Source: Galeopsis tetrahit
Taxonomy: Eukaryota; Streptophyta; Magnoliopsida; Lamiales; Lamiaceae
DNA: 64,000 nt
Direction of reading: 5' to 3'
NCBI GenBank assembly: GCA_963675135.1
Contig: OY776120.1
Span: forward strand, 16,644,001 to 16,708,000
Shown in pieces: positions 1 through 10,382 of this stretch. Positions within the stretch are counted from its first letter, which is position 1, and every line of letters starts with the position of its first letter. A program made the position numbers and the translations under genes. Below the pieces are notes generated by a model. That model was not told the DNA's origin. It saw only the letters and a program-made list of their open reading frames with translations, and made no database searches.

Positions 1-504
1 TCTAATCTTGTGATTCACTCTCACTCGATTCAAGACTAGAACAAAGTACACTGGAAGGCGGTATCCCTCGGCGTACGTTAAAAGATACAACTACTGACCA
101 TAACTCCTAACTAGGGTTGAACGCTCAAGGAGGTGTTACTCGAATAGTGCATACTTTGAAATGAGAGGTTCTGGCGGTATTTATAGAGAAATACACAGCT
201 TCTAGATCCTTCCATTATGAGATCCTATTTTTTAGGACCTCAACCTCCATGATCTTTCTAGATCATTCTGCCATCTTCCAGGTCGTTCTACAATGCTCCA
301 AAGCCTTCTAGCACCTTCTCCAACCTTCTGGAATCTTCCAGGTTCCAGACTCTTGTAGAAGCTTCTAGAATCGTTCCTGAATGTGAGAGCATTTAGTACA
401 ACATTTAATGTAACATTTCAGAAAAGACTTAGAATAAATCAAGGAAGGTCAAATTAAGATGTTGTTGATAATGTTAAAGCATTTAAGAGTTAACAACATC
501 TACA
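1..504 (-). repeat. Copia A 3' LTR (partial, outer part off window)
   Basis: It matches 9866-10369 base for base at a constant offset of 9865, with two mismatches. The inner end reads TGTAGATG in element sense. A TATA-like CTATAAATA lies at 178-186, and heat-shock-element-like clusters lie at 326-338 and 358-381. Confidence 0.95.
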
Positions 505-518
505 ATCTCCCACAATTT
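505..518 (-). other. Copia A polypurine tract
   Basis: In element sense AAATTGTGGGAGAT lies immediately upstream of the LTR start TGTAGATG. This is the expected position of the primer for plus-strand DNA synthesis. Confidence 0.75.
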
Positions 519-1211
519 GACCTTTCGACTACAACACACCTGATGCACATATATTTCTATACATACTCAGTATTATGTATTTAGGTATGTTGAACATCAA
601 AGCTAAATACTAGTCAAGACAATACCTGTTGTAACCGTTTGATCAAATCAAAAGAAGATCAAGAATAATTTTACTAAGATCCGTGCCATAAGATCAAAGT
701 AATCTTATTCAAAACCAAAACAAGTATAAACAGTACACTTGTTTACAAACATATAACATTTACAAAAATCAAAGATTAAATCAGAGCATATAAGGGTATA
801 TACCAGATTAGTTCTAAGACTTATGTAAGACTCAAAAAACAAACAAACAAAAAACAAACAAGGACTAAACAATATAAACAGAGCAAAAACTATGAAACAT
901 AAATAAACTAAACAAGGCATATTCATCATGCAGTAAGCAATTAATGATAGGAAAACAAATTAAGCAATAAGCAGTAATCAGATATCATTAGTGCAAACTA
1001 ATTTAAGCAAGATAAATATAGACAACCTATCAACTAGAAACAGTAAATATTGTATCAGAATAAACATAATTTTAACTTAAACATAACAGAATATCAAAAA
1101 CAAAAGTAGGACTGAAAATGGCATGAATTGCTATAACAATAGCAGCAGCATCAAGGTCCTGCACATGTGCAATCTGTACTTCAGTACTCCCCCTGTCTTG
1201 CATCATCTGTT
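519..1211 (-). other. Copia A 3' untranslated region
   Basis: AT-rich non-coding sequence between the extra ORF and the polypurine tract. Short frames here lack family features and look fortuitous. An AGGGGGAGTA purine tract (element sense, 1185-1194) lies 17 bases after the stop codon of the extra ORF. No other gene is visible. Confidence 0.6.
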
Positions 1212-3509
1212 CTAGATATCAGCATAGAGGATTTCCATATCCTCATCTTCAGCAGCATCTGCAAACTTGTCTTCATCAGCCTCCTCTGGTTCCTCAATGA
1301 AACAAGTTGATGCAAAGAGTGCAACAACATTGTTAGCAGCAGCAGCATCAGGTACACCTTCAACATCTTCAGGATTCAGCTCTTCAATAACAACTCCAGA
1401 AGCTCTAGCTGAAGTGGAAGGTGGTACTCCCCCTGTTGTAGTGGAAAGTAGCCTGGTCCACTTGTCTTTGATGAACTGGAGCTCATCAATCTGGTCCTGT
1501 AAGTGCTGTAACTGCAGTAATATAAAAGATCTGGGAACAGAAAAAGTGGTGTCAGTGTTACCACCAATGTTCTCAGTATCTGGTGCAGCATTTGATGCAG
1601 CTGTGTTCTGTTCAGGTCTCTGTGCTGGTTGAGGTTGAGGTTGTGGTTGAGCAGGAGCTGGTCTTTGAGAAGAATTTCCAGGATTGTGCAAGGGCAGATC
1701 TTTCACTCTTTCACCAATGAGCAAAGCAGGTGAAATGGTGTATAAAGGAACCTTACCTCTAAGAACTTCAGTCTTCTTAGGGCTAAAACCATGCATCTTC
1801 AAGTATGAACATATAAGCACAGGGTATGGAAGGTTTCCTTTATCAGAAATGTCACCACTAAACTTCATCATGTGGTGGAAAATAGTCAATCCCAAATTAA
1901 ACTTCTTCAAAACCACTATCCTATAAAGCAAGATTGCTTGATCCTTTGTCACTTTGGTAGAGTTGGTGGAAGGTATCCAGTTATAAACAATCAATTTGTG
2001 CAACACAGAATAAAGAGAAGTAAGGTCTTTGGCCAACATTCCATTCCTCCATCTAGTAAATAAACCACCAGTCATAGAAGCAGTAACAACATCCAAATCA
2101 GGTTCATCATCATCAAGAACTGGTTCTATGCCTAAGAAATCATTGATCAATTCTGGTGTAAATGGAACTATACTCCCCCTAAACTGTACATTCCCATACC
2201 AACGGGAACTCCTCCTACCATTACTCTTCCTCAGACAAGCATAAAACTCATACACCCAATCAGAGACAAAAGTATCACACAAGTTCAGAGCTTTCATCAA
2301 CTTTCTATCCTCTAAGAATTGAATCAAATTCTTACTCTCAAAATCAGAAATATGAATTCTCCTTTCCATCAACAATTTCCTCCTAGACAACCTAGTTATC
2401 TTATCAACCAATCCATCAATATCAGAATCTACTTCAGTTTCAGAATTACCTTCCTCAGAAGTAGTGTCCTTTGAGCTTGGTTCTTTCACCTCTTCAGAGC
2501 TTGATTCAGAGCTTGATTCCCCTTCCTTTTCAGAGCTTTTGTCAGAAGCTGCACTGCTTGAATCACCTCCATCATCAGGTTCTGGTGCTGGAGCACTTGA
2601 TTCAGCATGTGAGGCAGCATTCTTCTTCAGGGCTTGTTGTATATCCCTGAGACAAATCTCCATTTCAGAATCAGAATCATGTTCTGGTTCTTCAGGCATT
2701 GTTCGAACAGCATCAACCTTTGCCTTTCCCTTCCCCTTAGGATCAGCTTTCTTCTTAGTTGGCTTCTCAATCACCACTTCTTCTTCAGATTCAGAGAAGA
2801 CCTGAATTGGTTCAGCAACATCACCACCTAGCTTCTTCTTCTTCCTCAAAGAGTCTGAGTAATCAACTCGAGTAAAAACTCGACCTGATCGTCTTCTTGG
2901 AACTGGGCTCCTCTTTCTCTTCTTCTCTTCAGCATTCCTCTTGAAAGGAATCGGTTCAGAGTCGGATTTCGAGATGTCAGAGTCGGTTTTGTCGGATTCT
3001 TCAGCATCCTCCATTTGAGCGTCCTCATTGTCGGATGTCTCCGCATTCGACGGCTCCTTTGACTCAGCAACAGGGGATTCTTCAATCTCCTTTTCAGTCT
3101 CCCCCATAGAGGCAGCAGTCGGGGCCTCTGTTTCAGCGTTAGGGCTCGGAATTTGGGGCTTTTCGGCTGTGGATGAAGAAGGTGCAGTAGTGATCACTTC
3201 TTGGGTGCGCAAGTAGTGAGAGATGTCAATGGACATATCACCAATCGTGAGGATGGGTGGATTAGGTGATCTCATCGATTGAGAAAAATTCTCAACCGCC
3301 TGGCTCAGCTCGGAAAGTGTAGCTTGGTTTGGGATGTGGATGGTTGTCGGAGTAGCTGGAGTGGGTGTGACGGTTGTGGCAGTTGGGGGTGAATTTTCGT
3401 GTGAAGCAGCCATGGAAGCTAGAGTATGCAGATTAGAGAGGGATGAAGATGACGGTTGTGAGTTGGGAGAGTTTGGTTTCTGTGAGTTTAATTTCTTGTT
3501 TCCTGCCAT
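1212..3509 (-). CDS. Copia A extra ORF after pol (env-position protein, putative plant transposon-protein domain)
   Basis: A 765-residue intact frame between pol and the 3' LTR, the position of the so-called env-like ORF of SIRE elements. Residues ~1-350 are low-complexity, rich in Ser/Glu/Pro, with a basic KKRKRSP-type stretch near residue 195 that could be a nuclear signal. A folded domain of ~200 residues follows (FVSDWVYEFYACLRKSNG, then ITHD-type strands and LLYRIVVLKKFNLG). It resembles the plant transposon-associated domain I know as PF20167; that assignment is from memory. A Pro/Gln-rich linker and a short helical segment with an acidic tail follow. I see no signal peptide or clear membrane segment, so an envelope role is not supported. 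The ATG is the first in frame and has its own TATA-like box 132 bp upstream. Confidence 0.8.
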   Translation of the reverse strand: MAGNKKLNSQKPNSPNSQPSSSSLSNLHTLASMAASHENSPPTATTVTPTPATPTTIHIPNQATLSELSQAVENFSQSMRSPNPPILTIGDMSIDISHYLRTQEVITTAPSSSTAEKPQIPSPNAETEAPTAASMGETEKEIEESPVAESKEPSNAETSDNEDAQMEDAEESDKTDSDISKSDSEPIPFKRNAEEKKRKRSPVPRRRSGRVFTRVDYSDSLRKKKKLGGDVAEPIQVFSESEEEVVIEKPTKKKADPKGKGKAKVDAVRTMPEEPEHDSDSEMEICLRDIQQALKKNAASHAESSAPAPEPDDGGDSSSAASDKSSEKEGESSSESSSEEVKEPSSKDTTSEEGNSETEVDSDIDGLVDKITRLSRRKLLMERRIHISDFESKNLIQFLEDRKLMKALNLCDTFVSDWVYEFYACLRKSNGRRSSRWYGNVQFRGSIVPFTPELINDFLGIEPVLDDDEPDLDVVTASMTGGLFTRWRNGMLAKDLTSLYSVLHKLIVYNWIPSTNSTKVTKDQAILLYRIVVLKKFNLGLTIFHHMMKFSGDISDKGNLPYPVLICSYLKMHGFSPKKTEVLRGKVPLYTISPALLIGERVKDLPLHNPGNSSQRPAPAQPQPQPQPAQRPEQNTAASNAAPDTENIGGNTDTTFSVPRSFILLQLQHLQDQIDELQFIKDKWTRLLSTTTGGVPPSTSARASGVVIEELNPEDVEGVPDAAAANNVVALFASTCFIEEPEEADEDKFADAAEDEDMEILYADI

Positions 3510-3640
3510 TTAAACCAAGAATTCGAAAAGAACCAACACAAGAATCGAGATAAACACAAAATATCTTATAACAAAATCTGCAAAACTAATACTCAACTTA
3601 CTCAATTAATTACAAAGCTTAGAAAAACATGAAATGGGAG

Positions 3641-3650
3641 TATTTATATA
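3641..3650 (-). promoter_or_regulatory. TATA-like box upstream of the copia A extra ORF
   Basis: In element sense TATATAAATA, within a CT-rich context, lies 132 bp upstream of the extra ORF ATG. This spacing would suit a separate transcript start for that ORF, rather than expression only from the LTR. It is a sequence match only; AT-rich intergenic DNA can produce such strings by chance. Confidence 0.45.
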
Positions 3651-3659
3651 GAGAGAGCT

Positions 3660-4466
3660 TAGTAGTTGGAATAATGTACGTGTGATTAAGGCTTGACTTA
3701 AAGAAAATTCTAGATTGAATGGATAATGCTCCACAAATTCAGCCACAAGTAAATCATGGGTGAGTTAGTGGGGTAAAATCTTAATTAATAAATTAATTAA
3801 ATTAAGAATATTCTAGAATTAATTAAAAATAAAAAATGTGTATAATCTGAAATAATAAAAGGAACGTGGTTAGTATAATTATAAATAAATAAAATAAATT
3901 CCCACAATTAATTAAATAATTACAACTTATAAAAATATAATTGAATCATGTAATGTTGTGCTCAAGGATTTGACATACACCTCAACATTGGTTTTTCACA
4001 GGTTTTACCTATCCAATGTAGCCAATTTTTTTCAGCATTTTTCTCTTCATTGCATTTCTTCTTTTTGTACTACAACATCTAATTCGTATTGATCCATTGT
4101 TCCTGTAGAGTACATCGTAGTAGCGAACTCCGTGCCCCATACTTACTTAATGGATTACGAACCTCTTGATGTTTTTACCAAATTCACCTTTTGAAAAGAA
4201 GGCATCGTAGTAGTGAACTCCGTGCTCCATAGTTACTCAGTGAATTGGTACATCTTTTAGTATGCTGTAACATTCTCAATTTTTCAAGCTTTTGAGAGGT
4301 GTAGTACATGCCTATTTTTGCACAAACAAATTTCAGATTCAAGAATATTTTAAAAAGGAATTATTCAACGAAAATAAGAAATAAATCAAATCTATAATAA
4401 CTATACCACCTTAGGCTGTTGTCCCAAATGCTACCGCATTTGTGACAACATCCTCTCAAGAATTAT
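3660..4466 (-). other. Copia A spacer between pol and extra ORF, with a 46-bp imperfect repeat
   Basis: Non-coding, AT-rich. The segments 4112-4157 and 4202-4247 are imperfect direct copies sharing the core catcgtagtag-gaactccgtg, with a 90-bp period. No ORF is supported. Confidence 0.6.
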
Positions 4467-7436
4467 TCAGATATTACACATACCAAGAGATTTCCTCAAA
4501 AATGAGAATCTCTCATGGTCAAGAGCCTTAGTAAATATATCAGCATTTTGATTTTCAGTAGGCACATATTCCAACTTAACTATGTTCTTCTCCACTAAAT
4601 CTCTCATAAAATGATGTCTAATGCTAATGTGCTTAGTGAGTGAGTGTTGTACCGGATTCTTAGATATGTTAATAGCACTTGTGTTATCACAGAAAATTGT
4701 GAGGATATTGTTTTCAATTCCATAGTCATGAAACATCTTACTTAACCACAACAGCTGTGTGCAACAACTTCCTGCAGCTATGTATTCAGACTCGGCAGTG
4801 GATTGAGAAACACAATTTTGTTTCTTGCTATGCCAAGACACAAGATTGTTTCCCATGTAGAAACATCCTCCACTAGTACTCTTTCTGTCATCAATATCTC
4901 CAGCCCAATCCGCATCACTGTATCCAATCAATGTGTTGTTGGTGTCCTTAGTGTACCATATCCCTAGTTCACTTGTACCTGAAACATATCTGATAATCCT
5001 TTTCACTGCATTCAGGTGAGATTCCTTTGGATTAGCTTGGTACCTAGCACAAACACACACACTATACATAATGTCAGGTCTACTAGAGGTTAGATAAAGT
5101 AAGCTACCTATCATGGATCTATACAATGTTGGATCAACATCCTTTCCACCATTGTCTTTGCAAAGTTTCACAGTAGAACCCATAGGTGTTTTCATTACTT
5201 TTGAGTTTTCAAGACCAAACCGTTTGACTAAGTTTTTAGCATACTTACCTTGAGAGAAGAAAATACCATCCTTACATTGCTTGATTTGAAGACCTAAAAA
5301 ATAATTCAAGTCTCCAACCATACTCATCTCAAATGTGGCTGTCATTGCTTCAACAAATCTGTTCAGCATTTTATCACAGGTTGAACCAAACACAATGTCA
5401 TCAACATATATTTGAGCAATTAGTAAACCTTCTCCAGTGTGCTTAACAAACAAAGTTCTATCGGCTTCTCCTCTAATAAATCCATACTCTAAAAGAAAGT
5501 CCGTAAGCCTACCATACCATGCTCTAGGAGCTTGTTTTAGACCATACAATGATTTCTTTAGTTTGTACACATGATCCGGGTATTGTGGATCTTCAAAACC
5601 TTTAGGCTGTTCTACATATGCTTCTTCATTTAATATGCCATTTAAGAATGCAGCTTTTACATCCATTTGATGTAGTTTAATATCAATAAAACATGCAATT
5701 GCTAGTAATAATCTAATAGATTCTATCCTAGCAACGGGTGCAAAAGTTTCATCAAAATCAACACCTTCAACTTGGGTGTAACCTTGTGCAACTAACCTAG
5801 CTTTGTTCCTAACAATGTTTCCAGACTCATCAGTTTTGTTCTTATAAATCCACTTTGTTCCAATGACATTAGTATGACTAGGTCTTGGAACAAGTGTCCA
5901 AACTTCATTTCTTTCAAACTGATTAAGTTCCTCATGCATAGCATTTATCCAATTTTCATCAGTTAATGCTTCATTTACATTTTTAGGTTCAATTTCAGAA
6001 TAGTAACACTCAGCATTCACAACATTGCAAATAGAAGACATGCATATTGTTCTTACCACATCTACCTTATTCTATCTTATTCTTCCTCTTGTTTGCACTC
6101 CAACTGCAGCATCGCCTATGATCTGGTCAGAAGGATGACTTTTCCCCATTCTTGAAGAAGGATTCGTTTTGGGAACATACTGATCATTCTGTGGAATTAC
6201 AACTGTCTGTTCTGTAGATGTTGCTCCAGATGTGTTAGCATTTGGTGCAGCATTATCAGACTTCAGTGTATTCTCAGAATTGTCAGTGACTTGTGATATA
6301 TCCTCTTCATCTTTATCATCTGTAAGACCTTTATCATCATCAAACACAACATTAACAGATTCTTGAACAGTGTTAGTCCTAAGGTTATAAACTCTATAAG
6401 CTTTACTATTTCTAGAATAGCCTAAAAAGAAACCTTTATCACTTTTAGAATCAAACTTGTGAAGTTGATCCCTATCATTCAGAATATAACACACACAACC
6501 AAATACATGAAAATATTTCACACTTGGTTTTCTAACATTCAGAATCTCATAAGGTGTTTGATTAGTACCAGATCGAATATAAACTCTATTAATGATATGA
6601 CATGCTGTATTCAATGCTTCAGCCCAAAATCTTTTAGAAAGACTTTTAGATAAAAGCATGACTCTTGCCATTTCTTGTAAAGTTCTATTCTTTCTTTCAA
6701 CAATTCCATTTTGTTGTGGAGTTTTAGGAGATGAATATTCTTGCAAGATACCTTTCTTATCACAGAAATCATTAAACATGCTATTCTCAAATTCCCTACC
6801 ATGATCAGTTCTAATACGGCCAACTTTTAAGTTAAACACATTTTTGAACCTTTTATAGAGAACTTTAAAAGCAGCAAATGTTTCAGATTTATTTCTTAAA
6901 AACTCAATCCAAGTATATCTAGAAAAATCATCTACCACAACTAAGGAATATCTCTTACCTCCAATGCTTTCAGTTTCCATAGGACCCATCAAATCCATGT
7001 GCAACAATTCAAAATATCGATGTGTAGAATTATGTGACAGCATTCTATGCGGCACTCTTACCTGTTTACCTTTCTGGCATGATCCACATACAGTGGTATT
7101 CTGGAAACTCAGTTTAGGTAGTCATTTGATTGCATCTGATGTGATTAGTTTCTTCATTGACCTGTAATTTACATGTCCTAATCTTTGGTGCCATAAGACA
7201 TTCTCATCATGTTTTGACAAATTGCATACATTAGTTCCAATAAGATAACAGTTATCTGCAGACCTAATACTAGTCATTACACAATCATCATCTTCATTAA
7301 GAACATAGCAAGACTCTTTGTAAAATTTTACATGCAAATTATCATCACAAAGTTGACTAATACTAATCAGATTAGCAAGTAAGCCATCAACATGCAAAAC
7401 ATTTTTAAGCTTAGGAAAACCTTTAACATTCAAAGT
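4467..7436 (-). pseudogene. pol: Copia A pol (integrase, reverse transcriptase, RNase H) with three nonsense codons in total
   Basis: The downstream part of the polyprotein, in the same frame as gag-protease throughout and with no frameshift. It runs through a GAG-pre-integrase zinc site (LWHQRLGHVNY, CGSCQKGKQ), the integrase core with D (LHMDLMG), D (RTDHG) and E (NGIVERKNRTL), the reverse transcriptase with YVDDIVFGS, and RNase H (GYSDADWAGDIDDRKSTSG, ending in DIFTKAL). In-frame stops break it: TGA at 7437-7439 at its head, TGA at 7122-7124 between the zinc site and integrase core, and TAG at 6072-6074 between integrase and RT. All catalytic residues I can find are still present. The stops look like point substitutions. 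Confidence 0.92.
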
Positions 7437-9431
7437 TCATTTTCCTATTATCTTTCCTTTTGATCCACCACCATATGTAACATTACCACCATTCAAGGTC
7501 ACATAATCAGATAAGTAGTCTATTTGTCCTGTCATATGTCTAGAACAACCACTATCAAAATACCATAGATCAGGTAAACATGCTTTCAAGGATGTGTGAA
7601 CAACATTACAGGTAACTTTTGATTTCCATGCAGATTTCACAGAATGTTTCCTAGGATGTGAAGACATTCTGAATGACTTAAATTCAGCTCTCAAATCTTT
7701 AAACATTTTCAAGCAGAAGGGACGAATATGACCATATTTAAAGCAATAATGACAAATATACTTCCTTTTAACCTTGTGAGATTCTGTTTGTGCAGATGTT
7801 ACACCAGATGTGCTAGCATTTGCCTTCACAAATTTCACAGGTTTTCTAAAATTTTCAGAAATAGAAGCAGTTTCACCATCATAACCTAAACCATAATTAT
7901 TAGATTTACCAGTAGCTATAGCATCATTCACTGTAGAAGCACTCTTGGAAAACTTTTTGAAACTTAAAGTAGAGTTGATCAATTTCTCCTTCAGTTTACA
8001 AACTTCAAGATCTCTTCTGGTAAGTAAGACTTCTAGCTTAGTGATTGTGTCTTTCAGATCCTCATTCTCTTTATTCAAAGAATTCAGAGAGAGTTTCTGA
8101 GAGTTCCAATCATCTAACAATTTCTGATATGTCTCATCATCAATCCTTTTTCCTGCATCATCAACAAAACCATTAAAACAGTTCAAATCTGGGTGACTCT
8201 GTTTTGATGTTACTGTAGATGTGAAGATATCAGGTGCAACATCAGAATCTGTATCATCCAGATCATCATCTGAGGAATCATTATAATCAATTCTGGTAAA
8301 ATGAGCACTTTCATTTTCATTAAACTCATCAAGATCATCATTATCAGATTCATCACTCAAGGTAGCACTAAAATTCAGTTTTTGCTTCAGTCTGGTATTG
8401 GCACACTCATTTGCATAGTGTCCATAACCAGAACATGCATTGCATTGAACTGATTTTCTAAATTCAGGATCATACCTTGGTTTACCTTCACTCTTTGACG
8501 GTCTTGGTGTGAATTGACTCTTCCTCCTTTCTGGTTGTGGTGTTGATGTGTTGATTTGGATCTTAGGCTGAATGTTTCCTTTAGATTTATGCATAGACTT
8601 CTTAAGAAATTTATTAAAATGCTTTGTAAGAAGAGCAATGCTGTCAGGATTGTTAAGGCATTCATCAAGCAATTCCTCATCCGAATCAACCTCAGTAATG
8701 ATAGGCTGAATCTCAGATTTGTTTGATGTCTCTCCTTTAAAAACAACAACTTTTTTATCATCTTTAGCTTCATCAGTTTGATTAGTGTTTATTTCATAGG
8801 TTCTAAGAATACTCACTAATTCATTTTGACTCAACTTATCAGTATCTTTTGCTTCTTCAATAGCACAAATTTTAGCATCAAATCTTTTAGGAACAGACCT
8901 TAATATCTTATGTACTACTCTAACATTTGAAATAGGGTCACCAAGAGAATGTGATTCATTAATAATCTCACTTAACCTTTCGTTGTAGGATGAAATGGTT
9001 TCATCTTCCCTCATTCGGAGATTCTCAAACTTTGTCCCCAACATTCGAAGCTTTGTCCTTCGAACACTATCGGAACCTTCACAATGCTCTTGTAACCTGT
9101 CCCATGCATCCTTAGAAGTAGAACAGTTAGATATAATTTTAAACATAGAGGTATCAACAGAAGTAAAAATAGCATTTAAGGCTTTAGAATTATATCCTGC
9201 TGTTGTTATCTCATCGGCTGTCCAATCAACTTCTTTCTTAAGTTGAATTTCACCATCGGCATCTGCTGGATTCTTTGGTACGTCCCAACCTGTAAGAATA
9301 GTCCTCCAAGCACGTTCATCAATTGACTTGATGTACATACGCATCTTAGGCTTCCAATAAGCATAATTTGAACCATCTAAAATGGGTGGCCTAAGTGCTG
9401 TGGATATGTGATGTGTTTCCATTGCTAACAT
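7437..9431 (-). CDS. gag: Copia A gag and protease head
   Basis: A 664-residue frame. The N-terminus (LDGSNYAYWKPKMRMYI) is the DUF4219/UBN2-type capsid-forming region of copia gag. Two CCHC zinc knuckles follow near residues 330 (C-2-C-4-H-4-C, CNACSGYGHYANEC) and 560 (CHYCFKYGHIRPFC); they would bind genomic RNA. A coiled-coil-like stretch sits between them. The frame ends in the aspartic protease, with catalytic DSG near residue 624 (LWYFDSGCSRHMTG), before a TGA that interrupts pol. The ATG at 9429-9431 is ~50 bases after the primer site, a short leader. Two knuckles rather than one is unlike copias B and C in this window. Confidence 0.9.
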   Translation of the reverse strand: MLAMETHHISTALRPPILDGSNYAYWKPKMRMYIKSIDERAWRTILTGWDVPKNPADADGEIQLKKEVDWTADEITTAGYNSKALNAIFTSVDTSMFKIISNCSTSKDAWDRLQEHCEGSDSVRRTKLRMLGTKFENLRMREDETISSYNERLSEIINESHSLGDPISNVRVVHKILRSVPKRFDAKICAIEEAKDTDKLSQNELVSILRTYEINTNQTDEAKDDKKVVVFKGETSNKSEIQPIITEVDSDEELLDECLNNPDSIALLTKHFNKFLKKSMHKSKGNIQPKIQINTSTPQPERRKSQFTPRPSKSEGKPRYDPEFRKSVQCNACSGYGHYANECANTRLKQKLNFSATLSDESDNDDLDEFNENESAHFTRIDYNDSSDDDLDDTDSDVAPDIFTSTVTSKQSHPDLNCFNGFVDDAGKRIDDETYQKLLDDWNSQKLSLNSLNKENEDLKDTITKLEVLLTRRDLEVCKLKEKLINSTLSFKKFSKSASTVNDAIATGKSNNYGLGYDGETASISENFRKPVKFVKANASTSGVTSAQTESHKVKRKYICHYCFKYGHIRPFCLKMFKDLRAEFKSFRMSSHPRKHSVKSAWKSKVTCNVVHTSLKACLPDLWYFDSGCSRHMTGQIDYLSDYVTLNGGNVTYGGGSKGKIIGK

Positions 9432-9482
9432 AAACTAAAACACACTTTAAGCAAGGATCTAACCTAGTGTCGTCAGGTATCG

Positions 9483-9494
9483 GCTCTGATACCA
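9483..9494 (-). other. Copia A primer-binding site (tRNA-iMet type)
   Basis: In element sense TGGTATCAGAGC starts two bases after the LTR end (TTTCA). It is complementary to the 3' end of initiator methionine tRNA, the usual primer for plant Ty1-copia reverse transcription. Confidence 0.92.
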
Positions 9495-10042
9495 ACTGAA
9501 AGTGTGTGTGGGGTGGTATCTAGTGTTTAAGTAAAAAACAGAACAATGTTACACTGAATGTTGTGACAATTAGTGTAGCATTAACTCTAACAGAATGTGA
9601 ATAAGTAAACACAGTACACAGCGGAAGTCTAAAACACTAAAACACAATACGAACACAATGGAATAATTTTTAACATAGATTTTATTAATAACAAAACCTA
9701 TGCTAAGCCTTACGGCGAAAAGTAACTTAGTTCCTAAGTTATACAAAAATGTCGTGTGAAATGTCTCAGCAATTACTTCAACATTCCACAAACGGAAACT
9801 ACAATCGAGGCAGGTGCCTGAATCCGCAAACAGACTTAAGTGTAAAACACTGTCTAAAGAACTAATCTAATCTTGTGATTCACTCTCACTCGATTCAAGA
9901 CTAGAACAAAGTACACTGGAAGGCGGTATCCCTCGGCGTACGTTAAAAGATACAACTACTGACCATAACTCCTAACTAGGGTTGAACGCTCAAGGAGGTG
10001 TTACTCGAATAGTACATACTTTGAAATGAGAGGTTCTGGCGG

Positions 10043-10051
10043 TATTTATAG
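10043..10051 (-). promoter_or_regulatory. Copia A LTR TATA box
   Basis: In element sense CTATAAATA, ~320 bp inside the 5' end of the LTR. The same string occurs in the LTRs of copias B and C and of the plus-strand Athila. It probably sets the start of the genomic RNA. Confidence 0.75.
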
Positions 10052-10190
10052 AGAAATACACAGCTTCTAGATCCTTCCATTATGAGATCCTATTTTTTAG
10101 GACCTCAACCTCCATGATCTTTCTAGATCATTCTGCCATCTTCCAAGTCGTTCTACAATGCTCCAAAGCCTTCTAGCACCTTCTCCAACC

Positions 10191-10246
10191 TTCTGGAATC
10201 TTCCAGGTTCCAGACTCTTGTAGAAGCTTCTAGAATCGTTCCTGAA
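10191..10246. promoter_or_regulatory. Heat-shock-element-like cluster in copia A LTR
   Basis: Alternating GAA/TTC pentamer cores in HSF-binding spacing. At 10191-10203 the order is TTC-2-GAA-2-TTC. At 10223-10246 it is GAA-2-TTC-2-GAA-3-TTC-2-GAA, where numbers are spacer bases. The cluster is ~140-200 bp upstream of the TATA box in element sense, a normal enhancer position. The same arrays exist in the left LTR. Further isolated TTC units lie between 10066 and 10190. Confidence 0.7.
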
Positions 10247-10382
10247 TGTGAGAGCATTTAGTACAACATTTAATGTAACATTTCAGAAAAGACTTAGAAT
10301 AAATCAAGGAAGGTCAAATTAAGATGTTGTTGATAATGTTAAAGCATTTAAGAGTTAACAACATCTACAAAAATAATTACTA

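Larger units (their letters stand above)
1..10369 (-). mobile_element. Copia A: SIRE/Maximus-type Ty1-copia retrotransposon, 3' LTR truncated by window edge
   Basis: A complete minus-strand LTR retrotransposon apart from the outer part of its 3' LTR, which lies off the left edge. In element order it holds a 5' LTR, an iMet-type primer site, gag-protease, pol, a ~960-bp gap, an extra ORF, a polypurine tract and the 3' LTR. The order PR-IN-RT-RH marks it as Ty1-copia. The long gag with two zinc knuckles and the ORF between pol and 3' LTR are typical of the SIRE/Maximus lineage. The two LTR copies differ at only two of 504 comparable bases (149 and 281 against their partners), so insertion was recent. 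Three in-frame stops in pol make this copy non-autonomous. Confidence 0.95.
9497..10369 (-). repeat. Copia A 5' LTR (873 bp)
   Basis: Bounded by TG...CA in element sense (TGTAGATG ... CTTTCA). The inner end abuts the primer site and the outer end is at 10369. The inner 504 bases of the 3' LTR match it at ~99.6%. If the target duplication is 5 bp, it should read aaaat (10370-10374); the partner is off window. Confidence 0.95.

Noticed and set aside
1212..3509. Extra ORFs of copias A, B and C as true envelope proteins
   Set aside because: No signal peptide, transmembrane segment or fusion-peptide-like region is visible; they are coiled-coil, low-complexity proteins in the env position only.
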